A DNA stretch of 13,259 nt. Origin: Chloroflexota bacterium (lineage in GTDB: Bacteria; Chloroflexota; Dehalococcoidia; SAR202; UBA826). The translations under genes were made by a program, and so were the position numbers. The notes beneath the pieces were generated by a model that searched no databases, was not told where the DNA came from, and saw only the letters and a list, made by a program, of their open reading frames with translations. Below are positions 6,196-12,356 of the stretch, one piece after another; within the stretch, counting starts at the first letter, position 1, and each line of letters begins with the position of its first letter. The stretch lies in assembly GCA_002696685.1 (NCBI GenBank), contig NZSI01000025.1, positions 3,240 to 16,498 of the forward strand, written 5' to 3'.

Positions 6196-7632
6196 TCAAC
6201 ATGCAGGGCTTGCGAGGACCGACGGAGCTACCTTTCGAGCAAGCCAATGACCATCTGTGGGACTTCCTTTTAGTTCTCCATTTTCGACGATGATTTTACC
6301 TCGAAGGATAGTCGTCACTGGATAGCCTTGGCATTCGAATCCTTCCCAAATGGAGTAGTCGGAATCTGCGTGCAGTCCATCAAGGGTGATTTCCTTTTTC
6401 ATGTCTGGATCGAATAACACGATGTCAGCGTCGCTTCCTGCCGCAATAGCTCCCTTTTGGGGATACATGCCGAGAATTTTGGCGGCGTTTGTAGAGGTGA
6501 TGTCTGAGAAATGTTCAATTGAGATTCGGCCCGTTGAGACAAATTTCGTGTAAATGACGGGCAATCTGGTTTCGATTCCGTTGTGTCCCCCGCAAACTGT
6601 CTCAATGGTGTTGCCGGAAAGCTTCACATCCTTATAGGTGGTGTATTCGTCTGTGGCGGTAGTGCTCAGAGTCCCGTTGATCAGAGCTTCTTGGAGCTCG
6701 TCTCGGTCCGAAGCGTGCTTGATGGCCGGGTAGGTATGGATGGCAGTTCCCTCAGGCTCTCGATAATGTTCATGGGTGAAATGGAGGTAATTGTGAAGCG
6801 TCTCGCCGTAGACAGGCAATTGTTTTTTGCGGGCGTCTGCTATAGCGTAGGCCCCCTCCTTTGCCGTAGTGTGGACGAAGTAAATACCCGTCTCGGTGTG
6901 CTCCGAGAGACGTATGATCTTTCGAAACGAAATGTCCTCGGAGATGTTGTTGTGTGCTAGATACAAGTTGTATCCTTGGTCTAATCCCTCCCGAATAAGT
7001 TTGGCTTCCATATACTTGACCATGTCGTCGTCCTCGGCGTGAACGGCCATGATTCCTCCATTGGCGCCCACAGCTTCGAAAATCGCCCAGAGGTGTCCAT
7101 ATGGGACTTTGGATCCGAAAGTCGTGAAAATTTTGAAGCTGGCGACCCCAGATTCGATAGCTTCTCTGATCTCTTCAACGGTACTCGTTGGGACCTCCCC
7201 TGCGAGTGTGAAATGAAAAGCGAAGTCGGTGTACGAGTGACCGGCAAATACATTACGCCGGGCATCTAACCTCGTCATAATTGAGTTGTTCGATTGGTCA
7301 CCGTCTTCAGTTCCTTCCATCCCCCCTGCGAAATCTATATATGTTGTGACACCTCCGTGAGCTGCAGCCCGGCTTGCGGCTTCTGGAGACTGGGTCATGA
7401 CTCCTCGACGCCCTGCCCAAGCTTCGGAGACGCGGGTTGCGATATGAGTGTGTGGTTCAATCCCTCCGGGAAAGACATACTTACTGGTAGCGTCTATGGA
7501 CGTCTGGGACTCATCCAAAATTGCATCTCGAGCAGCAACCAACACGATTTTCTCATCCTTAATCCCAATATCAAACTGGCCAACTCCGCTGGGGGTGACG
7601 ACCGTTCCGCCATGTATTACCAGATCCAACAT
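6196..7632 (-). CDS. Dihydropyrimidinase/D-hydantoinase-family amidohydrolase
   Basis: Members of this family hydrolyse cyclic amides such as dihydropyrimidines and hydantoins at a binuclear metal centre. All metal ligands are visible: His61 and His63 (PHTHI), the carboxylated Lys167 (ASFKIF), His198 (AVHAED), His254 (YFVHTT) and Asp328 (ATDEYT). Length (478) is normal. The substrate pocket is atypical: the position of the catalytic Tyr in the usual SFKxFMAY motif is Phe172, and the Ser of the usual SPPLR segment aligns with Tyr301, while NGIE with Asn351 is kept. The substrate may therefore not be a standard pyrimidine or hydantoin. The ATG at 7632 has AGGAGG at 7 nt. It follows the CoA-transferase gene by 138 nt on the same strand and may share its transcript. 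Family certain, substrate unknown. Confidence 0.9.
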   Translation of the reverse strand: MLDLVIHGGTVVTPSGVGQFDIGIKDEKIVLVAARDAILDESQTSIDATSKYVFPGGIEPHTHIATRVSEAWAGRRGVMTQSPEAASRAAAHGGVTTYIDFAGGMEGTEDGDQSNNSIMTRLDARRNVFAGHSYTDFAFHFTLAGEVPTSTVEEIREAIESGVASFKIFTTFGSKVPYGHLWAIFEAVGANGGIMAVHAEDDDMVKYMEAKLIREGLDQGYNLYLAHNNISEDISFRKIIRLSEHTETGIYFVHTTAKEGAYAIADARKKQLPVYGETLHNYLHFTHEHYREPEGTAIHTYPAIKHASDRDELQEALINGTLSTTATDEYTTYKDVKLSGNTIETVCGGHNGIETRLPVIYTKFVSTGRISIEHFSDITSTNAAKILGMYPQKGAIAAGSDADIVLFDPDMKKEITLDGLHADSDYSIWEGFECQGYPVTTILRGKIIVENGELKGSPTDGHWLARKVAPSVLASPAC

Positions 7633-7770
7633 GACTCTTCCTCCTTAAATTTTTTGAACCCTAATTCTGTCGAATTCGTTTGGTAAACCACTCATAAGAT
7701 CCTCTACACAGCATAAGTATTTTCAATTCCGCAATCCTTTCGTAGTTATGAGGTTTTACAGATTCTAGTC

Positions 7771-8988
7771 CTAAATAATTACCTTAGCCTTTTTGAGTTC
7801 ATGAATATCTGCTTGAGATAGTCCTCCGAGAGTCGAGAAAATTTCGTCGGAATGTTCACTGTATAACGGAGCTCGAGTGACCTGGACGGAAGAAGCAGAC
7901 AGACGCACAGGGCATCCGATCATTGGATAGGTATCACGGGTCGGGTGCTTAATTTCGGTTATCGTCTCACGTTCTCTCAGGTGGGCGTCCGCCATAACTT
8001 CTGATGTGTCGTAGACAGCTCCACAAGGAACTCCTGCTGCCGCGAAGGAAGACATGACAATCTGTTTATCTCTCTGGGCGGTCCACTTCTCTATAATTTC
8101 CCCTAATTCCTCGGCATTGGCAGTCCGAGATTCTTGAGTTGCGAACCGTTTATCCTCAATGAGGTCTGAGCGACCCATAGCGCCCATCGCCAACGGAAAC
8201 ATGCCCGGGTTGTCTGGCGGTAACATCAAGTAGACATAATCGTTTGGCCCTCCTGGAGCACATACGAAAAGACCCCCAACGGAACCAGGCCTACGTCCCT
8301 CGTGGCTGGTCTGTCGTGGTTCTGGGGAGCCATCTGTCAGTGTTCCAGTGAACCGGACACGAGTTAGATTCAAAACAGCCTCTTGCATAGCCACTTCAAC
8401 CAATTGGCCTTCATCAGACACGTTGCGTTGCACCAGGGCAGCAAGAATACCTATGACCGCGTGCATTCCAGTACCTGAATCTCCCACATTGGCTCCAAGC
8501 ATGGCCGGAGGCCGATCATCGAACCCGGTACAACTCAGTGCCCCACTAGTGGCCTGCGCCACAGGTTCAAAACATTTGTAGTCAGAATAAGGTCCATAGG
8601 ATCCAAAACCCTTGACCGCAGCGTAAATTAGTCTAGGATTGATTTTCTTAAGATCCTCATACCCTAGACCAAGTCTATCCATCGCCCCTGGGCCGCGATT
8701 CTCCGCCATGATGTCCGCGTCCTTAATCAGCGTCTTGAACAATTCTTTCCCTTTAGGGTCTCGAAGGTTAAGGGTTGTACTTTTCTTGTTATTGTTTAAG
8801 AGCAGAAAAAAATAACTGTCTAGATTTGGGTCGTCACGCCTCAGCCACCTTGCGCGATCCCCTATGCCGTCCGCCATCTCAACCTTGATTACCTCCGCAC
8901 CTAGCCATGCAAGCATCTGGGTACAGGAAGGTCCGGCTTGATCGTGAGTCATATCTATGACTCTGATACCTTCAAGAGCTTTTCCCAT
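7771..8988 (-). CDS. Class III (CaiB/BaiF) CoA-transferase, Frc-like
   Basis: The 405-residue protein moves CoA between carboxylic acids through an aspartyl-CoA thioester. It resembles formyl-CoA:oxalate CoA-transferase along its length: GPSCTQMLAWLGAEVIKVE near the N-terminus, Gln17 and Trp48 at the numbers of the Oxalobacter enzyme, the catalytic Asp170 in GDSGTGMH, and a C-terminal GCPVRLS segment. The flexible glycine loop is shorter (SVGGLF, about 236-241) than the GGGG loop of Frc. No oxalyl-CoA decarboxylase is nearby, so oxalate use is not supported and the acid partners are unknown. The ATG at 8988 has GGGAGG 6 nt upstream. The 261-nt gap behind it (8989-9249) holds an imperfect hairpin (9118-9138) and A/T-rich sequence where a promoter could lie. 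The family is certain. Confidence 0.92.
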   Translation of the reverse strand: MGKALEGIRVIDMTHDQAGPSCTQMLAWLGAEVIKVEMADGIGDRARWLRRDDPNLDSYFFLLLNNNKKSTTLNLRDPKGKELFKTLIKDADIMAENRGPGAMDRLGLGYEDLKKINPRLIYAAVKGFGSYGPYSDYKCFEPVAQATSGALSCTGFDDRPPAMLGANVGDSGTGMHAVIGILAALVQRNVSDEGQLVEVAMQEAVLNLTRVRFTGTLTDGSPEPRQTSHEGRRPGSVGGLFVCAPGGPNDYVYLMLPPDNPGMFPLAMGAMGRSDLIEDKRFATQESRTANAEELGEIIEKWTAQRDKQIVMSSFAAAGVPCGAVYDTSEVMADAHLRERETITEIKHPTRDTYPMIGCPVRLSASSVQVTRAPLYSEHSDEIFSTLGGLSQADIHELKKAKVII

Positions 8989-9249
8989 TATTTTCCTCCC
9001 TCGTTGATTGTCGTTCGAAAGAATGAGATTCTCGGCCTCGTGAAGCTTCTGTTAATTAAGCATATTCGAAACTTAGAATTTCTTTGTAATTGTGGACGAT
9101 AATATCTTTTTTTCGAACCTATGACAGCCGTCGATAGGAAAAGAACCTAATACTGGGAGGAAATTTACCGGTTCACGCAAAGGGTGATTTAATGGAGGCG
9201 ACAGGCGGATTAGGGCATCCGAATAGAACTTTCCTACCTCACCCCTTCC

Positions 9250-10164
9250 TCAACTTGGCAACCTTGAAAGCTGGTCGACTATATCCATACCCACCCTTTC
9301 ACTCCATGCTGCAAGCAACTGGTTGGTGACTGGGCCAGGCACGTCTGGGCCGATTTGTCGCCCATCAACATGCCCTACCGGCAGTATGCAGTAGGGGGTG
9401 CTGCACAGCAACGCTTCATCGGCATTGTAGACATCGTAAGGTTGTATGTTCCCTTCTTCCACTGGTATTCCCAGCGATTCAGCTATCTCCACAATCGTTA
9501 ATCTTGAAACCCCTTGCAATGTACTTTCTGTTCTCGGGACTATGAGTCTTCCGGCTTGGACAATAAAGAAGTTAGCCCCTATGCTTTCACTTACATTTCC
9601 CTCTAGGTCCAACAATAAAGGAATAGCGTTCGGGTCGAAGTCGGTTGCTTCCAATTCAGCCAGGACAAAATTTAGCCTACTGTAGTGTTTGACTTTGGGG
9701 TCAAGGCTTTGGGACGAATAACTTCTGGTTTTACTGATTACGACGTTGGCACCTTCATTGTATGCAGGAGCCCAACGAGGACTTCCTAGAGGATCAATAA
9801 CTATCGCTATTGTAGGGTCACCTCCCCTTGGGCCAATGCCACCAGAAACGATCTGACTTATCATGTAATCGTCATGCCTCTGTTGTCGGAGATCCTCATT
9901 TCTAGCGACAACTTCTAAGGTTTTGGCCTCCATTTCATCTATAGACATGTGAGGATCTATTCTCACGTATTTCAAAGACCTATAAAACCTTTCTAAGTGA
10001 TCCCGCAATCTAAATACCTTCCCATCAAATGTCCTTGACGTGTCGAAAACAACATCTCCCAGCCTGAATCCTCTGTCTAGCAAGCTAACTTGTGCCCGAT
10101 CCCGTTCGACAAATTCACCATTTAGCCAAATTTGGTATTCCACTAATTTATTCCTTATCGACAT
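9250..10164 (-). CDS. Class IV PLP-dependent aminotransferase (BCAT/DAAT-like)
   Basis: This fold-type IV enzyme transfers amino groups using PLP. The N-terminal segment IWLNGEFVERDRAQVSLLDRGFRLGD is typical of branched-chain and D-amino-acid aminotransferases. The PLP lysine is Lys159 in PKVKHYSRLNF, and the cofactor loop EGNVSESIGANFF (188-200) carries Glu193; both match E. coli IlvE numbering. The length of 304 is normal. Substrate cannot be read: branched-chain, D-amino acid and amine types share these motifs. The start is uncertain: the ATG at 10164 lacks a clear ribosome site, while an in-frame GTG at 10143 has AAGGA 8 nt upstream and would remove seven residues. It is the first clearly enzymatic gene of the minus-strand cargo, 261 nt upstream of the CoA-transferase. 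Confidence 0.9.
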   Translation of the reverse strand: MSIRNKLVEYQIWLNGEFVERDRAQVSLLDRGFRLGDVVFDTSRTFDGKVFRLRDHLERFYRSLKYVRIDPHMSIDEMEAKTLEVVARNEDLRQQRHDDYMISQIVSGGIGPRGGDPTIAIVIDPLGSPRWAPAYNEGANVVISKTRSYSSQSLDPKVKHYSRLNFVLAELEATDFDPNAIPLLLDLEGNVSESIGANFFIVQAGRLIVPRTESTLQGVSRLTIVEIAESLGIPVEEGNIQPYDVYNADEALLCSTPYCILPVGHVDGRQIGPDVPGPVTNQLLAAWSERVGMDIVDQLSRLPS

Positions 10165-10389
10165 GTTTGATCGAATTCTCGGTAGCCCCTCGCCTTGCTT
10201 TTAGTATAGGTCCCAAGAGCATAATTCCTATAATCAAAGTAAGGCACAATATTACCGTCGACGCCTTCCTGGCTCAAGGCTTCACTAAAACACATTCGGG
10301 AAACCGTAGAGACCTAATCTGAGCCACCGGAAACAGAATTTACCCTGCCTCAACGACACCGCTTCCATGATTCCTTTGGATTCAAGAAC

Positions 10390-10920
10390 CTAAAGCCTAT
10401 CTTCATAGCCACGTTCAAAGAAGGTAGTACGATCTGCCTCGCGATCTTCAATAACGAGGTAGTAACCTTCTTTTAATGATGTTTCAGACAGTGACTTTTC
10501 TCCATTGTAGGGGGGAATCCAATCGCCGTGAGCATTTATTAACGACTCCAGATGCTCTTCTGGAAATGGATCTATCCCATTACCAGTTAAGCCAGCTTCT
10601 ACCGAATTCCACGTATGTCCAGCCTCACAGGTTGAGCCATCTTCTCTAGTGTGGGCTTTAACATGTGGGCGAACTCCTTGATCTACTTCACCCCACTGAT
10701 AAATAACATTTTCTCGCGGACAGTCACATCTCAGACGCTGTTGCGTATATATTTTCCACTGTGGACTCGGCCAGTCCCATCTCGCTGGGGCATACATTGG
10801 ACCGCCTGGAGGAGGACCTCCAAAACCCTGGATTATCTGACCATCCTTCGGCCCTTCAGACGGCCATGACAATTTGTACAAATTCACATATACGATAAGG
10901 TCATCTGACGATTGGCTCAT
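10390..10920 (-). CDS. Unknown 176-residue Trp/Pro-rich protein with a Cys/His cluster
   Basis: I do not recognise the family. Residues 18-56 are rich in Pro, Gly and Trp (GFGGPPPGGPMYAPARWDWP). A central segment has Cys65-x-Cys67, His86, His90, Cys98 and His102, a spacing that could bind a metal such as zinc; this is inference. The C-terminal third is acidic and ends with an EGYYLVIEDREADR strand-like stretch. No signal peptide or membrane helix is visible. The ATG at 10920 has AAGGGGG 4-5 nt upstream, which supports a real gene. It lies near the right end of the element, upstream of the aminotransferase on the same strand across a 225-nt gap (10165-10389) in which I see no feature. It could be element-specific cargo. 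Confidence 0.62.
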   Translation of the reverse strand: MSQSSDDLIVYVNLYKLSWPSEGPKDGQIIQGFGGPPPGGPMYAPARWDWPSPQWKIYTQQRLRCDCPRENVIYQWGEVDQGVRPHVKAHTREDGSTCEAGHTWNSVEAGLTGNGIDPFPEEHLESLINAHGDWIPPYNGEKSLSETSLKEGYYLVIEDREADRTTFFERGYEDRL

Positions 10921-10929
10921 GCTTCCCCC

Positions 10930-11079
10930 TTACATTAACGGCATCAGCTGACTGAATAGCATTCCCAGTTGCTGCTCTGTGTAGTATGGCTCATTAAGGA
11001 AGCTTTGAGAAATAGTAGGACCCCCACATACACATATAAAGGTCACATTCCACTCCAACCGCTTCTCTTCTGCAGACAT
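10930..11079 (-). CDS. Doubtful 49-residue ORF
   Basis: A small frame opens at an ATG (11079) and ends 9 nt before the 176-residue gene. The residues look protein-like (EEKRLEWNVTFICVCGGP, QQLGMLFSQL), but no ribosome site precedes the ATG, and an earlier in-frame GTG at 11151 has none either. Its ATG falls inside the terminal repeat at 11075-11088. It may be a leader peptide for the next gene or chance. Without it, 10921-11263 has no protein gene and holds only the right-end repeat, the tRNA remnant and the candidate promoter of the next gene. Confidence 0.3.
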   Translation of the reverse strand: MSAEEKRLEWNVTFICVCGGPTISQSFLNEPYYTEQQLGMLFSQLMPLM

Positions 11080-11088
11080 TTTGTCGAC
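11075..11088 (+). repeat. Right-end copy of the terminal repeat
   Basis: GACATTTTGTCGAC differs at one base from GACATTTTGCCGAC at 5120-5133 and has the same orientation. It lies about 105 nt inside the right tRNA remnant, while the left copies lie 54-82 nt inside the tRNA-Leu end. This placement is what arm-type integrase sites of one element would show. Confidence 0.5.
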
Positions 11089-11170
11089 CCGGACTAATAC
11101 TAGACAGGAAATGTGACACTGTAAGAAATTTGTGAGGGTACAATTAGTCACCAGATGGTAGGAGCCGATA

Positions 11171-11218
11171 CGTAAGGACAGGTTGTATCTAGAATCCCTC
11201 TCTCGGCACCAACCCTCT
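11171..11218 (+). repeat. tRNA-Leu 3'-end remnant, right attachment repeat (attR)
   Basis: AATCCCTC, then TCGGCACCAACC, repeat the tRNA-Leu 3' end in direct orientation, including discriminator and CCA (11208-11211). CGTAAGG at 11171-11177 also matches the variable arm, with a 2-nt length difference in between. There is no acceptor 5' strand, D arm or anticodon stem, so it is a fragment and not a gene. CTCTCGGCACCA would suit another tRNA-Leu with acceptor GCCGAGx as well. Confidence 0.6.
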
Positions 11219-11245
11219 TAACAACAGCATAACTTTGTCTATTAC
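11218..11245 (+). promoter_or_regulatory. Candidate promoter of the LLM oxidoreductase gene
   Basis: TTAACA (11218-11223, five of six -35 bases) and TATTAC (11240-11245, four of six -10 bases) stand 16 nt apart, directly after the tRNA remnant. Transcription from here would leave a leader of only about 12 nt, just enough for the GGAG at 11254-11257. Plausible but unproven. Confidence 0.3.
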
Positions 11246-11263
11246 TCAAAACTGGAGTTTTTT

Positions 11264-12280
11264 ATGAGATTTGGCACATTTGTATTTCCTGTGTCACAAA
11301 AGCCCGCTAATGACTACAGAATAATCCATGAAACTCTTAGTGAAATCCAGCTTTGTGACAAATTAGGCTTTGACACAGCATGGCTATCAGAACATCATTT
11401 TGACGGAGCAACAGCTTATGTGGATCCGGTGGTTTTTGCTGCCTCAATCGCAGCCACTACTCGTAAAATTCGTATAGGATTCGCCGTTGTTGAAATGGCT
11501 CTTCATCATCCAGTGAGATTGGCGGCGCAAACCGCCCTGTTGGACAACCTTAGTAATGGGAGGCTTTTAGTAGGAACGGGAAAAGGATCTGCCTTTAACG
11601 AATACGAATATATAGGCTTTGGAGTTCCGATGGAAGACGCGGCAGAGAGTCTTCAAGAAGCTGAGAATCTTATTCTAGAGGCCTGGGAAGGCAATCCCGT
11701 TAATTTCACAGGAAAGTACTGGAATGTCGCTTTTCCGAGCCTTCGCCCGACTCCATATCAGACACCGCATCCGCCTCTAATAAGAGCATGCCTAAGTGAA
11801 GAATCAACCCGAGAAATGGCAAGAATTCACAGACCTATATTAATAGGAGCCCAAGATAATGATTCAATTTCAAATAGAATCAACCTCTACCGTCAGGAAT
11901 TAGAGTCTGCAAATTTATCCGAAGAGAAAATAGAAACGCTTCTCGATAAAATTTGGGTGTCGAAAAACGTATTCGTGGCAGATACATCTTCGGAAGCACT
12001 GGAAAGAGCCCAGCTAGGCTTGGACACAGAACAGAATCACTTTAGAAAAGCTAGGGATGATTTCAATCCTTCACACACTATTACTAAAAAATCCAACCCT
12101 AATGAGTTTCAATCCACTTTCATAGCTGGTAATACTGAGGATGTTTATGAGCAAATCTTAGAGCTAAAAGAAATTGGTGTTTCGAATCTAATGATGAAAA
12201 TGAACACAGGTGAAATGGAACCGGAGATAGTTCGAAAGTCCATAAAATTATTCTCTGAGGACGTAATGTCTAGATTCTAA
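11264..12280 (+). CDS. Luciferase-like (LLM) flavin-dependent oxidoreductase
   Basis: The 338-residue protein belongs to the bacterial luciferase-like monooxygenases, (beta/alpha)8 enzymes that use reduced FMN and oxygen, or F420 in some branches. It starts with MRFGTF, has the EHHF motif at 43-46, the same numbers as the catalytic histidine pair of LuxA, and the family blocks HHPVRLAAQTALLDNLSNGRLLVGTGKG (about 85-112) and PTPYQTPHPPL. The C-terminal part, FIAGNTEDVYEQILELKEIGVSNLMMKM, is the usual end of the fold. Substrate cannot be inferred. The ATG at 11264 has GGAG at 6 nt spacing. It lies just outside the right end of the element and 76 nt before an FAD-dependent oxidoreductase in the same direction, so the two may be co-transcribed. 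Confidence 0.93.
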   Translation: MRFGTFVFPVSQKPANDYRIIHETLSEIQLCDKLGFDTAWLSEHHFDGATAYVDPVVFAASIAATTRKIRIGFAVVEMALHHPVRLAAQTALLDNLSNGRLLVGTGKGSAFNEYEYIGFGVPMEDAAESLQEAENLILEAWEGNPVNFTGKYWNVAFPSLRPTPYQTPHPPLIRACLSEESTREMARIHRPILIGAQDNDSISNRINLYRQELESANLSEEKIETLLDKIWVSKNVFVADTSSEALERAQLGLDTEQNHFRKARDDFNPSHTITKKSNPNEFQSTFIAGNTEDVYEQILELKEIGVSNLMMKMNTGEMEPEIVRKSIKLFSEDVMSRF

Positions 12281-12356
12281 AAATATAAGATGTCTGTCAA
12301 TCTACTTTATACGCAGAAAGAGAACCATTTTGGTGTAATTCACTTACAGGATATCT

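Larger units (their letters stand above)
5052..11211. mobile_element. Decayed integrative element (genomic island) at tRNA-Leu
   Basis: Four observations define this roughly 6.2-kb unit: it begins exactly at the 3' end of tRNA-Leu, a tyrosine recombinase remnant lies next to that end, a direct repeat of the tRNA-Leu 3' end closes it at 11193-11218, and a short repeat occurs just inside both ends (5112-5133 and 11075-11088). All genes inside are on the minus strand. Sampled lines between 5400 and 9400 are mostly 50-65% G+C against about 40-42% in the dap, LLM and DAO genes, which suggests foreign origin. Cargo is metabolic; no replication, conjugation or phage structural gene is seen, and the integrase is broken, so the unit is probably no longer mobile. 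The att repeat has four mismatches, so the integration is old or the right end comes from another tRNA-Leu isoacceptor. Confidence 0.55.

Noticed and set aside
6399..7686. Several plus- and minus-strand open frames of 60-130 codons across the amidohydrolase gene.
   Set aside because: They are shadows of the real gene, without ribosome sites or recognisable motifs.
9014..9117. Three TTCGAA palindromes spaced 51 and 47 nt apart upstream of the CoA-transferase gene, considered as operators.
   Set aside because: TTCGAA is common across the window (for example near 446, 6334, 6918, 7073 and 12181), and the flanks of the three copies do not match convincingly.
9118..9138. Hairpin CCTATGAC-AGCC-GTC(G)ATAGG, considered as a terminator for the aminotransferase gene.
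   Set aside because: In the minus-strand direction it is followed by A residues rather than a U-tract, and the stem has a bulge; at most it is an unassigned leader structure.
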